Source: Castellaniella sp.
GTDB taxonomy: Bacteria; Pseudomonadota; Gammaproteobacteria; Burkholderiales; Burkholderiaceae_B
Reading direction: 5' to 3'
Assembly (NCBI GenBank): GCA_019104865.1
Contig: JAHRWZ010000030.1
Coordinates: 1-64,000 of the forward strand
DNA: 64,000 bases
The notes beneath the pieces were generated by a model. The model was not told the DNA's origin, did not search any database, and saw nothing but the letters and a program-made list of their open reading frames with translations. The position numbers and the translations under genes are program-made. Numbering within the stretch: the stretch's first letter is position 1; the number at the start of each line of letters is the position of its first letter. Positions 20,997 through 28,908 of this stretch are shown here, one piece after another.

Positions 20997-22241
20997 TCAG
21001 ACGGGACGCTGCATCTTGCAGGTGGTCTGGGCGGGCACGGCGGCTTCCTGCGCCGTGAACCGCTTCACCGGCTTGAAGCCCAGGTCGGTGCCGTCCGCCT
21101 TGTATTGGGCATCGCGAGACACGACCGACACGGCCAGCGGCAACAGGGCCTGGTGATCCTGGGCCCGCATGCCGAGCGTGCCCATGGGCGTCTCGATCGA
21201 GGCTTTTTCGAGTTGCAGCGCCAGCTTGCGGACGTCCAGCTTGCCGTTCCCGGCCGGCACATGCTTCAGGGCCTCGCCCACCAACAGCATCCCGAAGACC
21301 GTCTGTGGTTCGATGAAGGTCGGCGCATGGCCCATCTTGGACTGGTAGTCGCGCACGAATGCCGCACCGGCCTCGCCGCCTGCCTGCGGGTTGAACGTCT
21401 GCACGACATAGTCGCCCAGCGCGACGTCGCCCGCATTGGCGATATTGCCCGGCTGATCCAGATAGACGGTACCGAAGCGGGCCTTCAGGCCGGCCGCCTT
21501 GGCAGACTTCATGAGCAGCAGCAGGTCGCTGCCCCAGTTGCCCGTCATGACCGTATCCGCCTGCGCGGCGGCGATCTTGTTCACATAGGGCGAGAAGTCC
21601 TGGATCTTGCCCACGTCGTGCAGCGTTTGCTCGACCACAGTGTAGCCGCCGGCTGCGGCATCGCCGACGATGGCCTGCTCCATGTCCTGTCCCCAGGAAT
21701 AGTTCTGGTTGATCGAGTAGACCCGGGAACCCAACGCCTTGTCTTGCTTCATGCCAGCCACCAGCGCATTGACCCGCATCGGGGCATTACCGGCGACACG
21801 GAAATGATAGAACTGGCATTTCTCGCCCGTGAGCGATTGCGCCTCGGCGCCAACGTTCAGATAGATCAGCTCGCGCCCGGGATTGCGCAGATCCCACTTG
21901 CGGACATCCTCGGTAATCTGCCCGCCGATGGCGGAGGAAGCCCCCTGGACGACGATCTGCGCACCATCGGAGATGGCCGCCTTCAGCTTGTCGGCCGCGC
22001 CCGCAGGGCCGCCCTGGTTGTCGTATTCCAGCAGTTCGAGCGGCTGCCCGTGCCACCCGCCGTCCGCATTGATGCGGTCCACGGCGTAGCGCACAGCGGC
22101 CCGATAGGTCAGGCCCGTCGATGCTTGCGGGCCGGACAGCGTCTCCACGAGGGCGATCTTGACAGGCGCGGCCATCGCCGCCGCGGAGGCGAGCAGCAAG
22201 CCGGACAACAGCGACATATTCAGAACAGCATGCGATTTCAT
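20997..22241 (-). CDS. ABC transporter periplasmic substrate-binding protein, Liv type
   Basis: The 414-residue periplasmic binding protein of the Leu/Ile/Val/amide class starts at 22241 behind a strong GGAGGAG site. It has a signal peptide ending near AMAA and then the type I fold (VKIALVETLSGPQASTGLTYRAAVRYAVDRINADGGWHG). It is the first gene of the operon binding protein-livH-livM-livG-livF-BKACE. Linkage to BKACE and hydroxyacid dehydrogenases argues for a carboxylated or betaine-like substrate rather than leucine itself. That is inference from context. Confidence 0.9.
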   Translation of the reverse strand: MKSHAVLNMSLLSGLLLASAAAMAAPVKIALVETLSGPQASTGLTYRAAVRYAVDRINADGGWHGQPLELLEYDNQGGPAGAADKLKAAISDGAQIVVQGASSAIGGQITEDVRKWDLRNPGRELIYLNVGAEAQSLTGEKCQFYHFRVAGNAPMRVNALVAGMKQDKALGSRVYSINQNYSWGQDMEQAIVGDAAAGGYTVVEQTLHDVGKIQDFSPYVNKIAAAQADTVMTGNWGSDLLLLMKSAKAAGLKARFGTVYLDQPGNIANAGDVALGDYVVQTFNPQAGGEAGAAFVRDYQSKMGHAPTFIEPQTVFGMLLVGEALKHVPAGNGKLDVRKLALQLEKASIETPMGTLGMRAQDHQALLPLAVSVVSRDAQYKADGTDLGFKPVKRFTAQEAAVPAQTTCKMQRPV

Positions 22242-22555
22242 GAGGGTCTCCTCCATGAGGGCTATCAACCGGCGCGTCAATACGCACCGACCGAAGGCAT
22301 GTTAGAGACAGTTCCAACCGCATTACAGATCTATTCAGGACATCACCGTATCTTTACCAGACACGTCGATCTATGGCTTACCCTAATACAATGACGGAAA
22401 TCCAGATATTGTCTGACTAGTGCGCCGAAGCCGACAATCGGTGCCGCAGGACCGACTCCTCGGCTGCCGGCTGAGGTGTGGCGACTTGCAAGGGTCGATG
22501 CCCCCTCGTATGATCCGCGCTATCGTGGTCATAAAATGGCCGCCAACGGAACCTC
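22242..22555. other. Intergenic region between divergent Liv operon and topB
   Basis: The 314 bases carry the divergent promoters for the ABC operon and topB. The half near the ABC operon is AT-richer (22300-22410) and includes GATCTATTC (22328-22336), a weak relative of the GATCTTATC repeat core found at 12.5 and 14.6 kb. The topB-proximal half is GC-rich, with short self-complementary stretches around CGGCTGCCGGCTGAGG. I see no RNA gene, mobile element end or coding frame with a ribosome site. Confidence 0.5.
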
Positions 22556-25252
22556 ATGACAAAAACTCTGATCATTGCTGAAAAGCCGTCGGTTGCCCTG
22601 GACATATCCCGGGCCCTGGGGGGATTCACCCGCGAGGGGGACTACTTCGAGAGCGAGCAGTTCGTGCTGTCCTCCAGCGTCGGCCATCTGCTTGGCCTGG
22701 TGGCGCCCAACGACCCCGTGCGCGGCAAATGGAGTTTTGCGCATCTGCCGGTCATCCCGCCACAGTTTGAACTCAGCCCTGCCGACAAGCGATCCACCGA
22801 ACGCCTGAAGCTGCTGGTCAAACTCCTCAAGCGCAAGGACGTGGGTGCCATCATCAACGCCTGCGACGCGGGCCGCGAGGGCGAGCTGATCTTCCGCTAT
22901 ATCGTGCAGTATTCGGGGGTTAAAAAGCCCATCCAGCGGCTGTGGCTGCGATCCATGACCCAGGCGGCCATCCGCGAGGCCTTCGCCAACCTGCGCGACG
23001 ACGAGACGATGAAGCCACTAGAGGCCGCCGCCCGCTCGCGCGCCGAGGCCGACTGGCTGGTGGGCATCAACGGCACACGCGCCATGACCGCCTTCAACAG
23101 CAAGGACGGCGGCTTCTTCAAAACGCCCGTGGGCCGTGTGCAGACCCCGACGCTGGCCATCGTGATGGAGCGCGAGGACCGCATCCGCCAGTTCATCACC
23201 CGCGACTACTGGGAGGTCCACGCCACGTTCGTCGCCGCCGCCGGCCTGTACGAAGGCCGCTGGTTCGACCCGGCCTTCAAAAAGAACGAACAGGATCCGG
23301 ACGCCCGGGATTCGCGCCTGTGGTCGGCCAGTGCGGCACAGACCATCGTGGCGGCCTGCCGCGAACAACCCGGCACGGTGACCGAGGAATCCAAACCCAG
23401 TACCCAGATGTCGCCCGCGCTGTTCGACCTGACCACGCTGCAGCGCGAGGCCAATTCGCGCTTCGGCTTTTCGGCCAAGACCACCTTGTCCCTGGCCCAG
23501 ACCTTGTACGAGCGCCACAAAGCCCTGACCTACCCCCGAACCGATTCGCGCTATCTGCCCCAGGATTACGTGAGCACCGTGCAGCAGACCATGCAGGGGC
23601 TCTCCGACAGCGAATCGGGCGTGGCCCGTTCCGTGCGGCCCTTTGCCGCCCAGGTCGTGGCCCAGGACTGGGTCAAGCCCAATCGCCGGATTTTCGATGA
23701 CAAAAAGGTCTCCGACCACTTCGCCATCATCCCCACCCTGCAGGTGCCGCGCGAACTCAGCGACGCTGAATTCAAGATCTACGAACTGGTGACGCGGCGG
23801 TTCCTGGCCGTGTTCTTCCCGGCGGCGGAATTCCGGATCACCACGCGCATCACCCAGGTATCCGGCCACCATTTCAAGACCGACGGCAAGGTCCTGGTAT
23901 CGCCGGGCTGGCTGGCCATCTACGGCCGCGAGGCGCAGGGTGACGACGCATCCCTGATCGCCGTGGCCGAGGGCGAGCGCGTACGCACCGAAGACATCGA
24001 GGCCCGCGCGCTGGTCACCAAACCACCCGCGCGCTTCAACGAAGCCACGCTGCTGTCCGCCATGGAAGGCGCCGGAAAACTGGTGGACGACGAGGCGCTG
24101 CGCGAAGCCATGTCCGAGCGCGGGCTGGGCACGCCGGCCACGCGCGCTGCCATCATCGAAGGGCTGCTGAACGAAGGCTATCTGCGCCGCGAAGGCCGCG
24201 ACCTGATCCCCAGCGCCAAGGCGCGCCAGCTGATGACGCTGCTGGCCGGCCTGGGGGTCAACGAACTGACCTCGCCGGAACTGACCGGCGAATGGGAACA
24301 CCAGCTGAAACTGATCGAGCAGCGCCAGCTGGACCGCGAGACCTTCATGCGCGAGATCGCGCAGATGACGCAGGTGATCGTCAAACGCGCGAAGGAATAC
24401 GAGCGCGATACCGTCCCCGGCGACTATGCGACCCTGAAGACACCCTGCCCGAAATGCGGCGGCGTCGTGAAGGAAAACTACCGCCGCTACGCCTGCACGG
24501 TCTGCGATTTTTCCATCGGCAAACACCCGGGCGGGCGCACCTTCGAAGTCCCCGAGGTCGAGGAACTGCTGGCCAAACGCACGCTCGGGCCGCTGACCGG
24601 ATTCATCAGCAAGATGGGCCGGCCATTCGCTGCCGTGCTGCGCATCACCGACGAATTCAAGCTGGAGTTCGACTTCGGCCAGAAGGAAGACGAGGACGCC
24701 GAGGCCGTCGATTTTTCCGGTCAGACGCCGCTGGGCGCCTGCCCGAAATGCGGCGGCCGCGTCTTCGAGCACGGCATGAACTACGTCTGCGAACATTCGG
24801 TGGGGCCCGCCAAGACCTGCGATTTCCGCAGCGGCAAGGTCATCCTGCAGCAGGAAATCCCGGCCGAGCAGATGAGCCAGCTGCTGGCCACCGGCAAGAC
24901 GAAACTATTCGACGGTTTCGTATCCAGCCGCACCAACCGCAAATTCAAGGCCTATCTGGTGCGCCAGGACGACGGCAAGATCGGCTTCGAATTCGAGGCG
25001 CGGGCACCGAAGCCGGTGGCCAAGGCAGCGGCGGGCAAGCCGGCCGCCAAGATCGCCGCGACGGCCAAGGTGGGGGCGGCAAAAGCGCCATCCACCACCA
25101 AAGCCAGCACGGCAAAAACCACCAAACCCGCCGGCAAGACCGCCAAATCGACCCGGGCGACGGCCAGTTCCAAGTCCGCCGCCAAAACCCGCGCCACCAC
25201 GGCCAGGAAGGCTGCGGCGGAATCGCAGGACGACGACAGCCCGGCGTTCTGA
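22556..25252 (+). CDS. topB: DNA topoisomerase III with zinc ribbons and histone-like tail
   Basis: The 898-residue type IA topoisomerase has a TOPRIM domain (LIIAEKPSVALDI, DAGREGELIFR) and the catalytic tyrosine Tyr326 in LTYPRTDSRYLP. Two C-terminal Cys4-type zinc ribbons begin near residues 630 and 729 (CPKCGGVV...CTVC; CPKCGGRV...CEH). Residues from about 815 on form an Ala/Lys/Thr-rich tail resembling bacterial histone H1-like proteins, probably giving sequence-independent DNA binding. E. coli TopB is about 650 residues, so the zinc ribbons plus tail account for the extra length. It decatenates single-stranded or replicating DNA. A convergent inverted repeat follows the stop. Confidence 0.95.
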   Translation: MTKTLIIAEKPSVALDISRALGGFTREGDYFESEQFVLSSSVGHLLGLVAPNDPVRGKWSFAHLPVIPPQFELSPADKRSTERLKLLVKLLKRKDVGAIINACDAGREGELIFRYIVQYSGVKKPIQRLWLRSMTQAAIREAFANLRDDETMKPLEAAARSRAEADWLVGINGTRAMTAFNSKDGGFFKTPVGRVQTPTLAIVMEREDRIRQFITRDYWEVHATFVAAAGLYEGRWFDPAFKKNEQDPDARDSRLWSASAAQTIVAACREQPGTVTEESKPSTQMSPALFDLTTLQREANSRFGFSAKTTLSLAQTLYERHKALTYPRTDSRYLPQDYVSTVQQTMQGLSDSESGVARSVRPFAAQVVAQDWVKPNRRIFDDKKVSDHFAIIPTLQVPRELSDAEFKIYELVTRRFLAVFFPAAEFRITTRITQVSGHHFKTDGKVLVSPGWLAIYGREAQGDDASLIAVAEGERVRTEDIEARALVTKPPARFNEATLLSAMEGAGKLVDDEALREAMSERGLGTPATRAAIIEGLLNEGYLRREGRDLIPSAKARQLMTLLAGLGVNELTSPELTGEWEHQLKLIEQRQLDRETFMREIAQMTQVIVKRAKEYERDTVPGDYATLKTPCPKCGGVVKENYRRYACTVCDFSIGKHPGGRTFEVPEVEELLAKRTLGPLTGFISKMGRPFAAVLRITDEFKLEFDFGQKEDEDAEAVDFSGQTPLGACPKCGGRVFEHGMNYVCEHSVGPAKTCDFRSGKVILQQEIPAEQMSQLLATGKTKLFDGFVSSRTNRKFKAYLVRQDDGKIGFEFEARAPKPVAKAAAGKPAAKIAATAKVGAAKAPSTTKASTAKTTKPAGKTAKSTRATASSKSAAKTRATTARKAAAESQDDDSPAF

Positions 25253-25260
25253 CGCACGGT

Positions 25261-25304
25261 TCGGTTCACCCTCGGGGCGCGATTCAAGCCCACGGGTGAA
25301 CCGA
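25261..25304. terminator. Bidirectional hairpin between topB and gntR
   Basis: TCGGTTCACCC (25261-25271) and GGGTGAACCGA (25294-25304) form a perfect 11-bp stem with a 22-base loop, filling the gap between two converging genes. There is no long T-tract, so it is called a probable terminator from position and stem quality. Confidence 0.6.
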
Positions 25305-25306
25305 GC

Positions 25307-26371
25307 TTAACTGCTCTCGCGAATTTTCAGTGCAAATCCCAGATCGATCACCGGGGTTGGCACGGTTTCGTCCCGGATCAGCCGCAGCAGCATTTTCGCC
25401 GCCGCATCGCCGACTTCGCGACGCGGCGTGCGCAGGCTGGTCAACGGGGGCAGCATCTGCTCATTGCCCGGCAGGTCATTGAAACCCACCACGCTGACAC
25501 GATCGGGAATCGGGATGCCAAGTCGCAAAGCCTCCAGCAACGCGCCATGAGCCAAATCGTCATTACAGAAAAACATGGCATCCACGTCGGGATGCGTGGT
25601 CAGCAATCGGCGAAAGGCCTCCGCCCCCAAGGCGGCGGGGGACGGTCTCGCATCGAGAACCTCTAGACGCGGGTCGTAGCAGCCCGCCAGGCTCAGGGCG
25701 CGGCGAAAACCATCGGCACGCTCCAGCGTGCGGGGGTCCAGCTGAGCGCCCACGAACGCGATACGCTGCCGTCCCCGGTCCAGCAAATGCCGGGCCACCG
25801 TCTCGGCCGCGTCGACCTGGGAGAACCCGACACAATGCACGCCAGGCTCGTCGCTGAGCTCCATGACATGCACGCACGGCGTGCGACTGTCCGCGATCAG
25901 GCGGCGCACGGCATCGCTGCGATCGAATCCGGTCAAGATCAGACCCGCTGGCCGATGCGACAAGTAGTTTTCCAGCAAGGCCGCCTCGCGACTCGGCTGA
26001 TATTGCGTGATGCCGACGAAAATAGGGTAACCGGCATCCCACATGACATCCTGGATCGCTTCCAGCAGTTCGGTGAACAGCGTATTGGACAGCAGGGGAA
26101 TCAGCACCACGATATGGCCGCTCTTGGCCGATGCCAGCGCCCGAGCGGACGGATCCGGACGGTAGCCCAGCCGGGCGACGGCATCCTGCACCCGATCCGC
26201 CAGTTCGGGCCGCACCGTCGTCTTGCCGGCCACCACACGTGACGCCGTGATGGGGCTGACCCCCGCCAGGGCGGCGACGTCCGCCAGCGTCACCCGGCCC
26301 GTCGCCCGACTGCGGGCCCGTGTCCCCCGGTCCCGCCTTGAACCGTCACGGGACGTGGCGTCATGTTTCAT
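25307..26371 (-). CDS. LacI-family repressor of the gluconate genes (GntR-like)
   Basis: The 354-residue LacI/GalR regulator has an N-terminal HTH (VTLADVAALAGVSPITASRVVAGKTTVRPELADRVQDAVARLGYRP), a hinge (DPSARALASAKSG) and a periplasmic-binding-protein-like sensor domain. A basic lead of about 28 residues precedes the HTH. The start at 26371 (MKHDATSRDG) has AGGGA at good spacing; an ATG at 26395 lacks one. It diverges from gluconokinase across two identical palindromes, the arrangement expected of a gluconate-responsive repressor controlling itself and the transport/kinase operon. Confidence 0.9.
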   Translation of the reverse strand: MKHDATSRDGSRRDRGTRARSRATGRVTLADVAALAGVSPITASRVVAGKTTVRPELADRVQDAVARLGYRPDPSARALASAKSGHIVVLIPLLSNTLFTELLEAIQDVMWDAGYPIFVGITQYQPSREAALLENYLSHRPAGLILTGFDRSDAVRRLIADSRTPCVHVMELSDEPGVHCVGFSQVDAAETVARHLLDRGRQRIAFVGAQLDPRTLERADGFRRALSLAGCYDPRLEVLDARPSPAALGAEAFRRLLTTHPDVDAMFFCNDDLAHGALLEALRLGIPIPDRVSVVGFNDLPGNEQMLPPLTSLRTPRREVGDAAAKMLLRLIRDETVPTPVIDLGFALKIRESS

Positions 26372-26399
26372 AGAGGAATTCCCTAATGTCATCATGCAG

Positions 26400-26415
26400 A
26401 AGATAGCGCTATCTT
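26400..26415. promoter_or_regulatory. Gluconate regulator operator O1
   Basis: AAGATAGCGCTATCTT is a perfect 16-bp palindrome with the central CG typical of LacI-family sites, located 29 bases upstream of the regulator start. It has the same core as O2, and the centres are 118 bp apart, close to eleven helical turns, so a repression loop is possible. Confidence 0.8.
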
Positions 26416-26511
26416 AGCGCCTCATCAAGACCTGATTCGCAGCAGCGTCTCGACAGTCGCGCCGCGCCAGGGTGTACCAGGCATAACTTCACGCAAGGTC
26501 ATTTTTTTTCA

Positions 26512-27084
26512 ATGCAAAAGATAGCGCTATCTTTGTCTGCCGGCGATCAGGAAGACAGCCATGCCCCGCCGGCTCAGGCGGTCGTCGTCATGGGGGTCTC
26601 CGGCAGCGACAAGTCCACGGTCGGCGAGATCCTGGCCCGTCGCCAGCACTGGACCTTCGTGGAAGGCGACGCCTTTCACAGCGAACAGAATCACGCCAAG
26701 ATGCGCACCGGCATTCCGTTGACAGACGAAGACCGACACTCCTGGCTGGAGTCTCTAGGCCGGGAACTTGCCCGGCACGCGCCAGACGGCGTCGTCCTGA
26801 GCTGCTCCGCCCTGAAGCGCACGTACCGCCAGCGGCTGCGGGACCACGTGCCGGACCTGGCCTTCATCTGGCTCGACGTCGGGCGCGATGCGGCGGCGCA
26901 GCGTGTCGCTGGACGAGGCGCCAGCCATTTCTTCCCCGCCACCTTGATCGACAGCCAGTTTGCCGCGCTGGAGCCGCCGTTCGACGAGGCCGGACTGCTG
27001 CATCTGGATAGCGAACAGCCGCTGGACCACATTCTTGCCAGCGCATGCGACTGGCTGCAAAGGAGACCACATGCATCCCGCTGA
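26512..27084 (+). CDS. gntK: Gluconokinase with altered P-loop
   Basis: The 190-residue GntK-family kinase (ATP + gluconate giving 6-phosphogluconate) has WTFVEGDAFHSEQNHAKMRTGIPLTDEDRHSWL, VVLSCSALKRTYRQRLRD and the HFFPATLIDSQFAALEPP motif. The P-loop reads GVSGSDKST instead of GVSGSGKST: the last glycine of Walker A is Asp33 (GAC; canonical GGC differs by one base). That change should disturb phosphate binding. The ATG at 26512 is the only start preserving the first beta strand, and it puts the O2 palindrome over codons 2-8. It overlaps dctQ by 14 bases. Confidence 0.9.
   Translation: MQKIALSLSAGDQEDSHAPPAQAVVVMGVSGSDKSTVGEILARRQHWTFVEGDAFHSEQNHAKMRTGIPLTDEDRHSWLESLGRELARHAPDGVVLSCSALKRTYRQRLRDHVPDLAFIWLDVGRDAAAQRVAGRGASHFFPATLIDSQFAALEPPFDEAGLLHLDSEQPLDHILASACDWLQRRPHASR
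26517..26534. promoter_or_regulatory. Gluconate regulator operator O2, inside the gntK start region
   Basis: AAAGATAGCGCTATCTTT is a perfect 18-bp palindrome containing the O1 sequence. It begins five bases after the first base of the gntK ATG, so a bound repressor would sit on the translation start and block elongation of transcription. The preceding ATGCA is also shared with O1 (ATGCA at 26394 and 26512), indicating a short duplication. Confidence 0.8.
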
Positions 27085-27559
27085 ACCGGAATCCGGTCGG
27101 ACCGACAAGCCCCTGATCCGCAAGACGGCTGAAGCCTTCATGGCCATCACTCTGGCGCTGATGGTCATTGCCGTTTTCAGCAACGTCGTGCTGCGCTATG
27201 CCTTCGGCACGGGCCTGGTGATCTACGAGGAGCTGTCCCGCCTGCTCTTCATCTGGCTGGTATGCATGGGCACGGTCGTTACCGCCTATGAGAAGCGGCA
27301 CCTGAGTTTCGACTTGCTGGTGGACCGCGCCGGCCCCCGCACGCGCCCTGTCCTGGATGCGCTGGCCGGCGTGATCGGCTTTGTCGTCCTGGCCATGGTA
27401 ATCAAGGGAGCATGGGACCAGGTCATCGCCGGCATGCACAGCTACAGCCCCGTGATCGGATATCCGCTGTCGATCGCAGCTGCCGCGACGCTATTCATGG
27501 CCGCCGCCATGGTGGTCATTCTCTTCAAGCAAAGCATCCTGGACCGCCTGCGCGGCTGA
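27071..27559 (+). CDS. TRAP transporter small permease DctQ (gluconate cluster)
   Basis: The 162-residue protein has four hydrophobic segments (AFMAITLALMVIAVFSNVVLRYAF; LLFIWLVCMGTVVTAY; ALAGVIGFVVLAMVI; LSIAAAATLFMAAAMVVILF), the DctQ topology. The start at 27071 has an AGGAG site lying within the end of gntK. It forms the membrane complex with the DctM protein encoded 15 bases downstream. Gluconate, or a related aldonate, is inferred as substrate from gntK and the regulator. Confidence 0.9.
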   Translation: MHPAEPESGRTDKPLIRKTAEAFMAITLALMVIAVFSNVVLRYAFGTGLVIYEELSRLLFIWLVCMGTVVTAYEKRHLSFDLLVDRAGPRTRPVLDALAGVIGFVVLAMVIKGAWDQVIAGMHSYSPVIGYPLSIAAAATLFMAAAMVVILFKQSILDRLRG

Positions 27560-27574
27560 AGCAAGGACACTGTC

Positions 27575-28855
27575 ATGGAAATCACCCTGCTTTTCCTCGC
27601 TGTCCTGTTCGGCTCCATGTCGATCGGGATACCCATCGCCATCGCCCTGCTGGTGTCGGGTGTGGCGCTGATGTGGCAGCTGGATTTTTTCAACACCCAG
27701 CTGCTGGCGCAAAACCTTCAGGCCGGATTCGACAGTTTCCCGCTGCTGGCCGTGCCATTTTTCGTGCTGGCGGGCGAACTGATGAATGCCGGCGGCCTGA
27801 GCCAGCGGATCATCGACATGGCGCGCGCCTTTGTCGGCCATATCCCCGGGGGGCTGGGCTACGTCACCATCTTCGCGTCGGTGCTGCTGGCCTCGATGAG
27901 CGGCTCGGCCATTGCCGACACGGCGGCCCTGGCCACCATTCTGCTGCCCATGATGCGCCAGCAGAATTACCCGCTGGACTACAGCTCCGGCCTGCTGGCC
28001 TCGGGCGGGATCATCGGTCCGATCATTCCGCCTTCGCTGCCCTTCATTATCTACGGCGTCACCACCAATACGTCCATCAGCAAGCTGTTCATCAGCGGCG
28101 TGGTGCCCGGCATTCTGATGGGCGGGGCATTGCTGATCGCCTGGCGGCTGGTGGCCCGCCGACGCAACCTGCCCGCTGCCCAGCGCACCACCCCGGCGCA
28201 GCGCCGCAAGGCCATCGCCGACAGCACGTGGGCGATCTTCATGCCGGTCATCATCCTGGGCGGCATCCGCTTTGGTGTCTTCACCCCGACCGAGGCGGCC
28301 GTGGTCGCGGCAGTCTATGCATTTCTGGTGTCGCGTTTTATCTACAAGGCGCTATCCTGGAAAGCCGCCTATGAGGTGCTGGTGACCTCCAGCATCACCA
28401 CGGCGGTCGTGATGTTCCTGTGCGGCGCCGCGACGGTGGCGGCCTACATGATCACGCTGGCGGACCTGCCCAACCAGCTCGCCGCCTTGTTCCAACCGAT
28501 CCTGGCCCACCCCAAACTGTTCATGACCTGCATGGTGATCTTCCTGCTGCTGGTCGGCACGTCCATGGATCTGACGCCCATCATCCTGATCTTCGCTCCC
28601 GTCTGCCTGCCGCTGGCCCTGAAGGCGCACATCGATCCAATCTATTTCGGCTTCATGTTCGTCTTCACCGGCTGTCTGGGCCTCATCACCCCACCCGTGG
28701 GGACGGTGCTGAACGTGGTGGGCGGCGTCGGCGGCGTCCGGATGGAAGCCGTCGTCAAAGGCGTCGCCCCCTTCCTGCTGGTCTACGTGCTCCTGCTCGC
28801 GCTACTCGTTGCTTTCCCCCAGATCGTCACCGCTCCAGTCCGCTGGCTGGGCTGA
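27575..28855 (+). CDS. TRAP transporter large permease DctM (gluconate cluster)
   Basis: The 426-residue DctM-family protein has about 12 hydrophobic segments, with family motifs FPLLAVPFFVLAGELMNAGGLSQRIIDMARAFVGHIPGG-like at the first third and GIIGPIIPPSLPFIIYGV in the centre. GLITPPVGTVLNVV lies near the C-terminus. It carries out sodium-driven import with DctQ and the binding protein that follows 53 bases later. Confidence 0.92.
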   Translation: MEITLLFLAVLFGSMSIGIPIAIALLVSGVALMWQLDFFNTQLLAQNLQAGFDSFPLLAVPFFVLAGELMNAGGLSQRIIDMARAFVGHIPGGLGYVTIFASVLLASMSGSAIADTAALATILLPMMRQQNYPLDYSSGLLASGGIIGPIIPPSLPFIIYGVTTNTSISKLFISGVVPGILMGGALLIAWRLVARRRNLPAAQRTTPAQRRKAIADSTWAIFMPVIILGGIRFGVFTPTEAAVVAAVYAFLVSRFIYKALSWKAAYEVLVTSSITTAVVMFLCGAATVAAYMITLADLPNQLAALFQPILAHPKLFMTCMVIFLLLVGTSMDLTPIILIFAPVCLPLALKAHIDPIYFGFMFVFTGCLGLITPPVGTVLNVVGGVGGVRMEAVVKGVAPFLLVYVLLLALLVAFPQIVTAPVRWLG

Positions 28856-28908
28856 GACGTAGGCAACCGCCCCAAAACGGCGGATCCATTTACCCAAGGA
28901 GAAGTCCC

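Noticed and set aside
20610-22394. A 594-codon plus-strand frame across livH and the binding-protein gene
   Set aside because: It spans two real minus-strand genes and their gap. The translation is rich in Gln/His/Arg/Asp without family features.
22405-22555. Possible tRNA-like or small RNA structure before topB
   Set aside because: AGGGTCGATGCCCCCT looks like a T-arm at first sight, but no acceptor stem, anticodon arm or CCA-adjacent pairing can be built around it.
12417-22555. Genomic island inserted by an integrase
   Set aside because: The cluster looks inserted between gluQ and topB, but there is no integrase, tRNA target, transposase or flanking direct repeat that I can see, so only gain by an unknown route can be suggested.
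26960-27070. A longer dctQ start inside gntK
   Set aside because: The extended frame has no ribosome site and adds a polar lead. The ATG at 27071 has AGGAG immediately upstream and gives a normal DctQ length.
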